A stretch of DNA of 64,000 bases from positions 1,178,001 to 1,242,000 of the forward strand of contig CAVWXY010000006.1 in NCBI GenBank assembly GCA_963758945.1, given 5' to 3'. Below the pieces are notes generated by a model. The model was not told where the DNA came from, did not search any database, and saw only the letters and a program-made list of their open reading frames with translations. Below, piece after piece: positions 39,454-47,648 of this stretch. Source of the DNA: VAZQ01 sp963758945 (lineage in GTDB: Bacteria; Pseudomonadota; Alphaproteobacteria; Rhizobiales; Xanthobacteraceae). How positions within the stretch are numbered: position 1 is the first letter of the stretch; every line of letters begins with the position of its first letter. A program made the translations under genes and the position numbers.

Positions 39454-40287
39454 ATGGTTGCGGTCATCGAGCGGGAGACGACGAGCGAGGCGGTCGAGGC
39501 CACGGTCAACTACATCCTCGACAACGGCGAGAAGCTGTTCACCGAGACCGCGGGCCCCGGCGGAAGCGATGTGCGCACCGGCGGCACTGTGGATCCCCGC
39601 CGCGTGGCCATCCACAATGCCAGGCTGCACGGCGAGCCGTTTGCGCTCGATCGCGAGGGCTTCCGGTTCGTCCGCCACGACACCGAGATCGCCGATTTCT
39701 TCGACGAGGCGGAGGTGCGCCGGGTCTATTACCCCGAGATGGAAGCACTGGTGAAGGCCGAAAGCGGGGCTTCGCGCGTGGTGGTGTTCGATCATACGCT
39801 GCGCACCGCCGACGCCGAGCAGCGCGAGGTGCGCAAGATCCGCGAGGTCGTGCGCCGCGTGCACAACGACTATACCGAGTGGTCGGGGCCGCAGCGCGTG
39901 CGCGATCTGCTCCCGCAGGAGGCCGACGAGCTGCTCGAGCGCCGCTTCGCCATCGTGCAGGTGTGGCGGCCGATCCGCCATCCGGTCGAGAGCTTCCCGC
40001 TCGCGATCTGCGACGCCCGCAGCATCGCGTTCGACGACTTCGTGGTGAACGAGCGCCGCTATCCCAATCGCATCGGCCAGACCTACGCCATCACCTACAA
40101 TCCTCGCCACCGCTGGTACTGGCTGCCGCGCATGCGCCGCGAGGAGGCGCTGGTATTCAAGGTGTTCAACTCCGCCAAGGACGGCCGTGCCCGCTGGTCC
40201 GCCCATACCGCCTTCGAGGACCCCACCTCGCCACCCAACGCGCGGCCGCGCGAGAGCATCGAAATCCGCACCTTGGCCTTCTTCTGA
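39454..40287 (+). CDS. CmcJ/NvfI-family oxidoreductase-like protein
   Basis: A 277-residue protein of the CmcJ/AsqI-like family, known from fungi and bacteria as putative non-heme iron hydroxylases or methyltransferase-like enzymes. Conserved blocks are VVVFDHTLRTAD, RRVHNDYTEWSGPQRV (His and Asp that could bind iron), VQVWRPIRHPVESFPLAICDARS, YAITYNPRHRWYWLPRM and RPRESIEIRTLAF. A strong AAGGAGGT lies right before ATG 39454. It stands alone; the reaction is unknown in bacteria. Confidence 0.72.
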   Translation: MVAVIERETTSEAVEATVNYILDNGEKLFTETAGPGGSDVRTGGTVDPRRVAIHNARLHGEPFALDREGFRFVRHDTEIADFFDEAEVRRVYYPEMEALVKAESGASRVVVFDHTLRTADAEQREVRKIREVVRRVHNDYTEWSGPQRVRDLLPQEADELLERRFAIVQVWRPIRHPVESFPLAICDARSIAFDDFVVNERRYPNRIGQTYAITYNPRHRWYWLPRMRREEALVFKVFNSAKDGRARWSAHTAFEDPTSPPNARPRESIEIRTLAFF

Positions 40288-40442
40288 GCCGCACTGCCGT
40301 CCCGCGGTCGCGGAGGTTGCAGGGCTCGACCCTATCCATTAACAGCTGTTGCCGAGGAGCGATTCTCTCGCACCTCGGCGAACTATGTGCAGCGCCGTGG
40401 TCCCCGCGGCGCCAAGGGCCGAAGGTCCGCGAAAGGTCGTCG

Positions 40443-41210
40443 ATGCGCAAGATTCTCATCATGGGCCTGCCGGGTGCTGGCAAGACCACGCTCGCGACCG
40501 CACTCGCGCCGCTGCTCAATGCCGTGGTGTTCAATGCCGACGCGGTGCGCACGAACCTCTCGCGCGACCTCGGTTACAGCCATGCCGACCGCGTCGAGCA
40601 CGCCCGCCGCATGGGATGGATGTGCGACCGGGTGGTGGAGGCGGGCGGCACCGTGATCGCCGATTTCATCTGTCCGACCGAGGAGACGCGCGCGGCCTTC
40701 GGCGCGGCGTTCACGATCTGGGTCGACCGCATCAGCGCGGGCCGCTTCGAGGACACCAACCGGCTTTTCGTCGCGCCGGCGCACTGCGACCTTCGCGTCG
40801 ACGCCGAGGGCGCGCCGCAATATTGGGCCGAACAGGCGCTTGCGAGATTGCGTCCGACCTTCGACCCGCAGAAGCCCACGGCCTTGTTTCTCGGGCGCTA
40901 TCAGCCGTTTCACCCCGGGCATCAGCGCCTGATCGAGGAGGGGCTCCGTCGCGTCGGACAGGTCTGCATCGCCGTGCGCGACACGCACGGGATCGACGAG
41001 AAGAACCCGCTGCCGTTCTTCGCCGTCAAGCAGCGCATCGAGGCGGCGCTCTCGGCCCATGCCGGCCGCTTCGTGGTGGTGCCGGTGCCCAACATCACCA
41101 ACATCTTCTACGGCCGCGACGTCGGCTACGCCGTCGAGCGCATCGTCCTCGACGAGGCCACCGAGGCGATCTCCGCCACCAACGTGCGCCGGCTGAGCAC
41201 CGCGCCGTAA
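40443..41210 (+). CDS. Fusion of APS-kinase-like domain and NMN-adenylyltransferase-like domain
   Basis: A 255-residue protein. Residues 1-120 resemble adenylylsulfate kinase: P-loop IMGLPGAGKTTLA, FNADAVRTNLSRDLGYSHADR and GGTVIADFICPTEETR. Residues about 140-255 are a nucleotidyltransferase of the HIGH family: LFLGRYQPFHPGHQRLI (HxGH) and ISATNVRRL (ISxTxxR). The order kinase then cytidylyl/adenylyltransferase would phosphorylate and nucleotidylate one small molecule, or the parts may act separately. The kinase part is shorter than in CysC. There is no sulfate-assimilation gene nearby. Upstream is the CmcJ-like gene. Confidence 0.72.
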   Translation: MRKILIMGLPGAGKTTLATALAPLLNAVVFNADAVRTNLSRDLGYSHADRVEHARRMGWMCDRVVEAGGTVIADFICPTEETRAAFGAAFTIWVDRISAGRFEDTNRLFVAPAHCDLRVDAEGAPQYWAEQALARLRPTFDPQKPTALFLGRYQPFHPGHQRLIEEGLRRVGQVCIAVRDTHGIDEKNPLPFFAVKQRIEAALSAHAGRFVVVPVPNITNIFYGRDVGYAVERIVLDEATEAISATNVRRLSTAP

Positions 41211-41311
41211 TTGTCGGCAGGGCGGCGGTCGGCCGCAATCCTAATTTGGACGAATCGCGCGGCCGCCGCGGGCGGTCGCCTGCGCGCCGCCATCGCCCCC
41301 TGTGGCCACGA

Positions 41312-41353
41312 TTGACTACGCATATTGACTACATATCGCATCCGTGCTATCGA
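41312..41353 (+). promoter_or_regulatory. Tandem sigma-70-type promoters
   Basis: Two TTGACT hexamers 13 bases apart (41312-41317 and 41325-41330). The first is followed after 16 bases by TATCGC (41334-41339), the second after 17 bases by TATCGA (41348-41353). The 9-base unit ATTGACTAC is repeated. This AT-rich island stands out from its surroundings and points rightward. Confidence 0.55.
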
Positions 41354-41354
41354 A

Positions 41355-41632
41355 AATCCCGAAGGGAACCCTGGCGCAGCAACGCGCCGCGAGAACGAAG
41401 AAGACTGCGTTGTTTGACATCGTGAAGAGGGAATGACGCGAGCGGCGGAGGCCAACGGTTCGGTCGAACGCACTCGCGTCGGCGGCAACGCACTCGGTCC
41501 CGGCCGAGGGCGCGCCTCGCTGCGCCCCTTCGGCAAAGGTCCCGGCGGCTGCCTGCGCCGGCACCGAAAGTGAGCGCGCTCGTTTCGTGTCTCACCCGAA
41601 GGGTCACTCCAGGGAGTGGCTCCTGTATTTTT
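41355..41632 (+). ncRNA. Candidate non-coding RNA of about 270 nt
   Basis: It lies between the tandem promoter and the terminator, with no translatable gene in between. Near 41409-41440 it contains GTTGTTTGACATCGTGAAGA, which resembles the boxA-containing leader/spacer of rRNA operons in this order. The remainder is rich in short GC stems (CGGTCCCGGCCGAGGG, CGAAGGGTCACTCC). It matches no RNA family that I can name. It could be a regulatory RNA or the leftover of an rRNA leader. Confidence 0.35.
41603..41632 (+). terminator. Rho-independent terminator
   Basis: GTCACTCC and GGAGTGGC form the stem, and ATTTTT follows at 41627-41632. The orientation is rightward, the end of the candidate RNA unit; the genes on the right are convergent. 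Confidence 0.6.
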
Positions 41633-41721
41633 CCTGTTATTTACAAGACCGGGTTGCATCCTAGATGGTCGTACCCGCTGGCGTTGTCGCCGTTACGACG
41701 CGCGCTCGACCGCAATCGATG

Positions 41722-42732
41722 TTACGGCTTGATCGGCTCCGCCGGCAGATAGCCCGGCCGGTAGATCTGCTCCGCCGTGAGCTTGTCGCCGGGCACCTCG
41801 ATGTTCTTGTTGATGAAATCGACGGTATTCTTCATGCGCTCCATGGAGATGTAGCCGAAGCCGTTCTGCTCGACGTCGGGCGTGATGGCGATGCGCTTGA
41901 GGATATTGATCTCCTCGACCACGATCTGCGGATCGAGCGCCTTGACGTATTGGATCTCGATGCGGGCCGCTTCCTCCGGGTCGGCGAGCGCATCCTTCCA
42001 GCCCTTGAGCGCGGCGCGCACGAATTTCTTCACCACCTCCGGATTCTTCGCCAGGAACTCCTCGGACACGCCGATGGAGTTGGCGTAGATTTCGAGGCCG
42101 TAGTCGCCGGCGAACAGGCAGACCGGCTTGGCGTTGGTCACGGCGCGGCGGATGGCGGGCTCGCTCATCAGGAACTGATCGATCGACTGCACCTTGCCGG
42201 CGGCGAGCATCGGCACGCGCGAGGCGGCATCGATGTTCACCACCTTCAGCGTCTTGCTGTCCACCTTGTTCATTTCCATGAACGCCGCCCAGATCTTGGG
42301 CACGAACGACGCGGTGCTCGAGCCGAGCTCGAGGCCCGCCATCTGCTTGGGCTCGGTGACGTTGGCGCCCGGATTCAAGGAGAAGATGCAGTAGGGCGGC
42401 TTCTGGTAATTGGCCGCGACGATCTTGATCGCGGCGCCGGCGCTGCCGGATGCGACCAGGCTCGGGATGTCGATGAAGCCGAGCTGGGCCCCGCCGGTTG
42501 CGACGGTGCGGATCGCGTCCGCGGTGCCCTTCGACGGCATGATGGTGACGTTCAGGCCTTCGTCTTTGAAATAGCCCTTGCCGAGCGCCACGTACCAGGG
42601 CGCATGGCGGCCCAGGCTGATGAAATCGAGGACGAATTTGAGGTCCTGCTCCTGCGCCTGCGCGGCCGGGGCGAACAGCGGGATCGCGACGGCGGCAAGC
42701 GCGGTCACACAGGCGAGCAACGGTCGAAGCAT
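41722..42732 (-). CDS. NitT/TauT-type ABC transporter substrate-binding protein
   Basis: A 336-residue exported receptor of the SsuA/THI5-like group (signal RPLLACVTALAAVAIPLFAPAAQAQ). LKFVLDFISLGRHAPWYVALGKGYFKDEGLNVTIMPSKG is the family start, followed by GGAQLGFIDIPSLVASG and LGSSTASFVPKIW. These receptors bind sulfonates, pyrimidine precursors or aromatic acids. AGGAG precedes ATG 42732. It is divergent from the ATPase-permease genes and shares a palindromic control region with them, so the three form one importer. Confidence 0.87.
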   Translation of the reverse strand: MLRPLLACVTALAAVAIPLFAPAAQAQEQDLKFVLDFISLGRHAPWYVALGKGYFKDEGLNVTIMPSKGTADAIRTVATGGAQLGFIDIPSLVASGSAGAAIKIVAANYQKPPYCIFSLNPGANVTEPKQMAGLELGSSTASFVPKIWAAFMEMNKVDSKTLKVVNIDAASRVPMLAAGKVQSIDQFLMSEPAIRRAVTNAKPVCLFAGDYGLEIYANSIGVSEEFLAKNPEVVKKFVRAALKGWKDALADPEEAARIEIQYVKALDPQIVVEEINILKRIAITPDVEQNGFGYISMERMKNTVDFINKNIEVPGDKLTAEQIYRPGYLPAEPIKP

Positions 42733-42810
42733 GGATGTCTCCTGATTGGAACAGCCCGATCCCACAGCTAGCGCGCCGCATGCCGGCCGTCACGCCGCCG
42801 TTTGACGTGG

Positions 42811-42830
42811 GAAATATCATAAGATATTTC
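42811..42830. promoter_or_regulatory. 8-bp-arm palindrome, candidate operator of the catabolic region
   Basis: GAAATATC and GATATTTC flank ATAA in the divergent region between the receptor gene and the ATPase operon. The AT-rich perfect palindrome lies 78 bases before the receptor start and about 105 before the ATPase start. The GntR gene within the rightward operon is the obvious candidate regulator. Confidence 0.6.
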
Positions 42831-42934
42831 ACGTGATACTCAAGACGGCCCGTCGTGGCGGTGGGCGCCGGATTGGGGCTCCGCGGCTCGCCCTCGAAGC
42901 AAGTTTCGGGCCGGCGGACGGTGAGCGAGGGGCG

Positions 42935-43738
42935 ATGGCGTTCGGGGTGATCCGCAACGTGCGCAAGGTCTTTGCGGTCGAGGAGCTCGGCTCGAGCGCG
43001 CTCGAACCCGTGGTGGCGCTCGAGGACGCCAGCTTCCAGTTCGGAGAGGGCGAGCTCGTTGCGCTGCTGGGACCGAGCGGCTGCGGCAAGACCACGCTGT
43101 TGCGCATCGTCGGCGGCTTGATTGCGAAGTCGGGCGGATCGGTCGCGATCGGCGGACGCGAGATCACCAAGCCGATGGGCGACTACGGCTTCGTGTTTCA
43201 GGCGCCGAGCCTGATGCCGTGGCGCAACGTCCTCGACAACGTTCTGTTTCCCATGGAGATCCTGAACAAGAACGACGCGGCGGCGCGCCGGCACGCGCAC
43301 GAGCTCCTGGAGCTGGTGGGACTTTCCGGCTTTCTCTCGGCGCGGCCGCATCAGCTCTCCGGCGGCATGCAGCAGCGCGTCGCGCTTTGCCGCGCGCTCA
43401 TTCACCGGCCGCGGCTGCTGCTGATGGACGAGCCGTTCGGCGCGCTCGATGAGCTCACCAGAATGGACATGAACGACCTGCTGCTGCGCATCCGCCACGA
43501 AACCAAGGCGTCGGTTCTGTTCGTGACGCATTCGATTTCCGAAGCCGTCTACCTGTCCGACAAGGTCGTCGTCTTCAGCAAGCGGCCGGGGCGGGTGGAG
43601 ATGGAAATACCGATCGCGCTCGCCTATCCGCGCAGCCACAAGCTGCGCTTCACCACGACGTTCACCACGGCCGAACGGATCGCGAGCGAAGCGCTCGGCG
43701 TCGTGGCGCCGGCGGCCGAGGAGGCATCGTTACCATGA
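42935..43738 (+). CDS. NitT/TauT-type ABC transporter ATPase
   Basis: A 267-residue ATPase of the SsuB/TauB group: Walker A LLGPSGCGKTTLL, Q-loop FVFQAPSLMPWRN, signature QLSGGMQQRV, Walker B LLLMDEPFGALDE and H-loop FVTHSISEAVYLSD. All are intact. ATG at 42935 with AGGGG just upstream is preferred; a GTG at 42833 would add 34 residues of low-complexity sequence. Its stop overlaps the permease start by 4 bases (ATGA). It works with the permease and the divergent receptor. Confidence 0.9.
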   Translation: MAFGVIRNVRKVFAVEELGSSALEPVVALEDASFQFGEGELVALLGPSGCGKTTLLRIVGGLIAKSGGSVAIGGREITKPMGDYGFVFQAPSLMPWRNVLDNVLFPMEILNKNDAAARRHAHELLELVGLSGFLSARPHQLSGGMQQRVALCRALIHRPRLLLMDEPFGALDELTRMDMNDLLLRIRHETKASVLFVTHSISEAVYLSDKVVVFSKRPGRVEMEIPIALAYPRSHKLRFTTTFTTAERIASEALGVVAPAAEEASLP

Positions 43739-44505
43739 GATGGCGCCTCCTTTCGCAGTTCCTGTATCCCGCGGCCGGGGTCGCGCTCATCATTGCCGTC
43801 TGGCTGCTGGCGTGCTGGCTGCTCGCCATTCCGACCGTGGTGCTGCCGTCGCCGGACAAGGTGCTGCGCTCGTTGATCATCCGGCGCGATCTCCTGATCA
43901 GCGAAGGCTGGGTCACCCTCAAGGAGACCTTGTACGGATTTCTGCTGGCGCTGCTGGTCGGGCTTCCGCTCGCCGTCGCGGTAGCGAACTCGCGGCCGTT
44001 GAACCTGATGTTCTACCCGCTCCTGATCGCGCTGCAATCGGTGCCGAAAGTGGCGTTGGCGCCGATGATCCTGGTGTGGCTGGGGACCGGCCTCGAATTG
44101 AAGCTCGCCATCGTGTGGCTGGTCGCGTTCTTTCCCGTCATCGTCGACACCGCCGCCGGGCTGCGCGCCACGCCGAAGGAGCTCCTGGAACTGGCGCACA
44201 GCTTGAATGCATCGCCGCTGCAGGTCTTCCTCAAGGTTCAGCTTCCCGCCGCGCTTCCATTCGTGGTCACCGGTGCCAAGGTCGCCATCACGCTGGCGGT
44301 GATCGGGGCGGTGATCGGGGAATTCGTCGGCTCGAGCGAGGGGCTGGGCTATCTCCTGCTCAGCGCCACCTCGCAGCTCGACACCCCGCTGGCCTTCGCC
44401 GCCCTGTTCGCGTTGTCGGCGCTCGGCATATTCGCCTATGCCCTGGTCGGCCTGGGCGAGCGGATGATGTCGTCGTGGCTGCCGCCGGCGCCGGCGCGGC
44501 ATTGA
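43735..44505 (+). CDS. NitT/TauT-type ABC transporter permease
   Basis: A 256-residue permease of the SsuC/TauC type with about six helices (VALIIAVWLLACWLLAI; LYGFLLALLVGLPLAVAVA). The EAA-like loop ELLELAHSLNASPLQVFLKVQLPAALPFV contacts the ATPase. It starts within the ATPase stop codon. Together with the divergent receptor it should import an aromatic acid, sulfonate or similar compound for the downstream enzymes. Confidence 0.9.
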   Translation: MRWRLLSQFLYPAAGVALIIAVWLLACWLLAIPTVVLPSPDKVLRSLIIRRDLLISEGWVTLKETLYGFLLALLVGLPLAVAVANSRPLNLMFYPLLIALQSVPKVALAPMILVWLGTGLELKLAIVWLVAFFPVIVDTAAGLRATPKELLELAHSLNASPLQVFLKVQLPAALPFVVTGAKVAITLAVIGAVIGEFVGSSEGLGYLLLSATSQLDTPLAFAALFALSALGIFAYALVGLGERMMSSWLPPAPARH

Positions 44506-44603
44506 AGCTCGAGAACCACGGTCCGCAGGTTCGCATGGTCAGATACGCACGAGGACGGCAGGTCGCCGCAACGTCGAGGACCGACGCCCGCAGCGCCGGC
44601 GCC

Positions 44604-45302
44604 ATGGATAAAGAAAAAGCCAAGGCGTCCGGTAAGCACAATTCGCTCCTCGCCAAGGCCTACGAGGAGATCAAGGAGAAGATCATCACGCTCTATTTCC
44701 TGCCCGGCCAGTACCTCAACGAGGCGGCGATATCGGCCCTCCTCCAGGTCGGCAGGACGCCGGTGCACCAGGCCTTGCAGCGGCTCGAGCTCGAAGGCCT
44801 GGTCGAGATCATGCCGCGCAAGGGCGTCGTCGTATTGCCCGACAGCATCTCGGAGATCATCAAGATCCTCGAATCGCGGGCGGCGGTGGAGGCCGAGCTC
44901 GCCAAGGCGGCGGCGGGGCGTGTCTCCGCCGAGGACGGCAAGACGCTGCTGGCGCTCGCCAACGCCACCCGGCACCTCAAGAGCGGTCCCGGCATCGACG
45001 ATTTCATTGCCTGCGACCGGGCCTTCCATCGCAGGCTGGCGGACTGCTCGGGAAATTCCGTGCTGAGCGATTTCGCCCAGCAGCTGCACGAGCGCTCGAT
45101 CCGCTACTGGTATCTCCATCTCTGGCAGACCATGGACGTGCAGGCCACGACCCGCCAGCACGCCGCGATCGCCGATGCCATCGCCCGGCACGACGGCGAG
45201 CGCGCCGCCGCGGCCATGCGCGAGCACATCGACAGCCTCAAGGGCAGATTGATGCAAATCCAGGGCGTGACGCGGCGCCACGGCCCGCCGCCCGCGCGGT
45301 GA
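44604..45302 (+). CDS. GntR-family (FCD-type) transcriptional regulator
   Basis: A 232-residue regulator. The N-terminal winged helix (AYEEIKEKIITLYFLPGQYLNEAAISALLQVGRTPVHQALQRLELEGLVEIMPRKGVVV) is followed by an all-helical FCD effector domain with metal-site histidines in CDRAFHRRLADCSGN and TRQHAAIADAIARHD. FCD-GntR proteins usually repress catabolic operons and sense small carboxylates. It lies within the operon between the permease and a cupin gene, and could act on the palindrome at 42811. ATG at 44604 gives the usual N-terminus. Confidence 0.87.
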   Translation: MDKEKAKASGKHNSLLAKAYEEIKEKIITLYFLPGQYLNEAAISALLQVGRTPVHQALQRLELEGLVEIMPRKGVVVLPDSISEIIKILESRAAVEAELAKAAAGRVSAEDGKTLLALANATRHLKSGPGIDDFIACDRAFHRRLADCSGNSVLSDFAQQLHERSIRYWYLHLWQTMDVQATTRQHAAIADAIARHDGERAAAAMREHIDSLKGRLMQIQGVTRRHGPPPAR

Positions 45303-45351
45303 GCAGGTCCGACAGCAAACGACAGGCAAGGACGACAACGGAGATCAGCGA

Positions 45352-45771
45352 ATGACCGAGCAAAAAATCGCGGCGCCGATGCCGGCCGGCATGCCGAGCC
45401 TCGACGAGGTCCTACTGCAAAGCCACGACATTCCATGGCGGGCGAAGTCGCTCCCGGGCGTCTCCGAGAAGATGCTCTGGCGCGACGAAGCGGGCGGTGC
45501 GTCGATCGCCCTGATCAAGTTCGACAAGGGCGCCAGCATTCCCGAACCGCATCTGCACGCCTCGAACCAGTTCATGTTCTGCCTTCAGGGCAAGTACGAG
45601 TACACCAAGACGGGCGTGACGCTGACGGCGGGATCGTTCTACTGGAACCCGAAGGGCAACGTGCACGGACCGACGCTGGCGCACGAGGAGACGATCGTGC
45701 TCGAGGTCTACGACGGCCCGCATTATCCGCAGCGGCCGTCCTGGTACTCCAACGACGAGGACGCCCGCTGA
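45352..45771 (+). CDS. Cupin-domain protein 1
   Basis: A 139-residue single-domain cupin: IPEPHLHASNQFMFCLQGKYEYTKTGVTLTAGSFYWNPKGNVHGPTL has the two cupin motifs with metal-binding His (PHLH), Glu/Gln and His (NVHGP). It could be a small dioxygenase, isomerase or ligand-binding protein. Its stop overlaps the start of the Ldh-type gene (TGATG), so they are translated together. It resembles the ChrR-type or 2,4-diketo-cleaving cupins, but no exact assignment is possible. Confidence 0.75.
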   Translation: MTEQKIAAPMPAGMPSLDEVLLQSHDIPWRAKSLPGVSEKMLWRDEAGGASIALIKFDKGASIPEPHLHASNQFMFCLQGKYEYTKTGVTLTAGSFYWNPKGNVHGPTLAHEETIVLEVYDGPHYPQRPSWYSNDEDAR

Positions 45772-46892
45772 TGGCTGCCCGACCGGCCGGCGAGGAGAGC
45801 GTTGCGGTCGACGCGCAGCGGCTGACCGCGGCCGCGGCCGACATTCTCGTCGCCGCCGGGATTGCGCGGGACGACGCGCGGCTGGTGGCGGGAGATCTCA
45901 TCGCCGCCGATCTCGAGGGCATTGCGTCGCACGGGGTGATGCTGCTCCCCATGTATATCGAGCGCATCGACAAAGGCTCGGTGTCGCGGCGCAGCTCCGG
46001 CGAGGTGGTCAGCGACCGCGGCAGCGCCATCGTGATCGACGCCGGCAACGCGCTCGGCCAGTTGACCGCGCGGCAGGCGATCAAGCTCGCGGTCGCGCGG
46101 GCGCAGGAGATCGGTCTCGCCGCGGTCGCGGTGCGCAACGGCTTTCATTTCGGGACCGCCGGACGCTACGCCCGCATGATGGCCGAGCACGGCTGCATCG
46201 GCATCGTCCTGTCGAACACGCGTCCCCTGATGCCGGCGCCGGGCGGCGCCGAGGCGCTGGTCGGCAACAACCCCATCGCGGTCGCGCTGCCCTCGGCCGG
46301 GGAATTTCCGGTCGAGGCCGACATGGCGCTCAGCGCCACCGCGATGGGAAAGATCCGTCTCGCCGCCGCGGCCGGGGAGAGCATTCCCGAGAGCTGGGCG
46401 CTCGATGCGCAAGGGCGGCCGACGACCGATCCGGCCGCCGCGATCAAGGGCATGCTGCTGCCGGCGGCGGGCCCGAAAGGGTTCGGTCTCGCCTTCGTCA
46501 TCGACCTTCTCTGCGGTGGCCTGTCGGAGGGCGCGGTCGGCGCCGAGGTGCGGCCGCTCTACGGTGATGCCGCCGAGCCCTACCGCTGCGCCCATTTCTT
46601 TCTAGCGATTGACGTGGGCCACTTTGCCGGCAGGCAACGGTTCGCCGAGCGGGTGCGCGAGCAGGCGGCGCGGGTGAGCGCCTCGAAGCGCAGCCCCGGC
46701 GCGGAGCGCGTCTATGCGCCGGGCGAGTTGGTCTGGGCCACGCGGCAGGCGAGCGAAGGCGTGTGCCGCCTCGATGCGCCGACCGTGCGGAGCCTGCTTG
46801 AGACCGCCGCACGTGTCGGCCTTGTCGATTTCGAATCCATGTTGCTTGCGGCAACAGGAGCCGCAGGCATGGCGACGCAAAGGACGCGGTGA
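45771..46892 (+). CDS. Ldh/malate dehydrogenase-type (AllD-like) NAD(P)-dependent oxidoreductase
   Basis: A 373-residue enzyme of the malate/L-lactate/ureidoglycolate dehydrogenase family, which has a fold different from classical LDH. It shows AADLEGIASHGVMLLPMYIERI (catalytic His in SHG), AVAVRNGFHFGTAGRYARM (cofactor region), VLSNTRPLMPAPGGAEALVGNNPIAVALP and PKGFGLAFVIDLLCGGLSEGA. All family blocks are intact. It oxidises 2-hydroxy acids to 2-oxo acids, or the reverse. It overlaps the cupin gene and is followed within 3 bases by the SDR gene. Confidence 0.85.
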   Translation: MAARPAGEESVAVDAQRLTAAAADILVAAGIARDDARLVAGDLIAADLEGIASHGVMLLPMYIERIDKGSVSRRSSGEVVSDRGSAIVIDAGNALGQLTARQAIKLAVARAQEIGLAAVAVRNGFHFGTAGRYARMMAEHGCIGIVLSNTRPLMPAPGGAEALVGNNPIAVALPSAGEFPVEADMALSATAMGKIRLAAAAGESIPESWALDAQGRPTTDPAAAIKGMLLPAAGPKGFGLAFVIDLLCGGLSEGAVGAEVRPLYGDAAEPYRCAHFFLAIDVGHFAGRQRFAERVREQAARVSASKRSPGAERVYAPGELVWATRQASEGVCRLDAPTVRSLLETAARVGLVDFESMLLAATGAAGMATQRTR

Positions 46893-46895
46893 GCC

Positions 46896-47648
46896 ATGCG
46901 CGCGCGCTTCGAAGCCAAGGGAGACGTGATCGTGGTGACCGGCGGCGCCAACGGCATCGGCTGCGCCGTGGCGCGGGCGGCGGCGCGGGCCGGCGCTCGC
47001 GTGGTCGTCTGCGACCTCGACGCGGCGGCGATGGCCGCGCTCTCCGATGTCTCCGGGATTTCCACGCGGCGTCTCGACGTTGCCGACCGGGGCGAGGTTT
47101 TCGCGGTCCTCGGCGACGTCGAGCGCCGTTTCGGCCGGATCGACGGCCTCGTTTGCGCGGCGGCGGTGCAGCCGCGGTCGCTCGTTCACGCCATGGAGCC
47201 GGCGGCGTGGGACCGTGTCCTGCGCACCAACCTCGACGGCGTCGTCTGGTGCTACCAGGCGGCGGTCGCCGGCATGATCGCGCGCAGGAAGGGGAGCATC
47301 GTCGCCTTCACCTCGGGGCTGGCGCACCAGGGCTGGCCGGGGGCGTCCGCCTATGCCGCGAGCAAGGCGGCGCTGATCGCGTTCGCGAAGAGCGCCGCCA
47401 AGGAGATCGCGCAGCATCGCGTGCGCTTCAATCTCATCGCGCCCGGCGTCATCGACACCCCGCAGTATCGCAACGCCAATGCCGGCGCCGACGACGCGCG
47501 CTGGCGCGCCTCGGTCGGCGTCGGGCAGCCGGAGGACGTGGTCGGCCCGCTCATGTTCCTGTTGTCCGACCAGGCCAGCATGACCGCGTCAATCATCAGC
47601 CGCGACTTCGCCTATGCGGCCCAGGACAACTCACAGCGGGACGAATGA
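46896..47648 (+). CDS. Short-chain dehydrogenase/reductase
   Basis: A 250-residue classical SDR: TGGANGIGCAVARAAARAG (NAD(P) loop) followed by VVVCDLDAAAM, where the Asp favours NAD, then the catalytic Ser in FTSGLAHQGW and YAASKAALIAFAKS, the intact YxxxK. The NNAG motif is CAAA here. It probably oxidises a secondary alcohol in the catabolic route. It follows the Ldh gene after 3 bases and overlaps the flavin monooxygenase start by 4 bases (ATGA). Confidence 0.88.
   Translation: MRARFEAKGDVIVVTGGANGIGCAVARAAARAGARVVVCDLDAAAMAALSDVSGISTRRLDVADRGEVFAVLGDVERRFGRIDGLVCAAAVQPRSLVHAMEPAAWDRVLRTNLDGVVWCYQAAVAGMIARRKGSIVAFTSGLAHQGWPGASAYAASKAALIAFAKSAAKEIAQHRVRFNLIAPGVIDTPQYRNANAGADDARWRASVGVGQPEDVVGPLMFLLSDQASMTASIISRDFAYAAQDNSQRDE

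Larger units (their letters stand above)
41211..41721. other. 511-bp gap holding a candidate non-coding RNA unit
   Basis: No protein gene is convincing on either strand. The gap contains tandem promoter-like sequences (41312-41353), a conserved-looking leader segment and a terminator (41603-41632), described separately. Confidence 0.45.

Noticed and set aside
43740..44603. Fusion of a 288-residue region to the GntR protein
   Set aside because: The upstream part is read in a different frame through the permease gene; the GntR fold starts at 44604.
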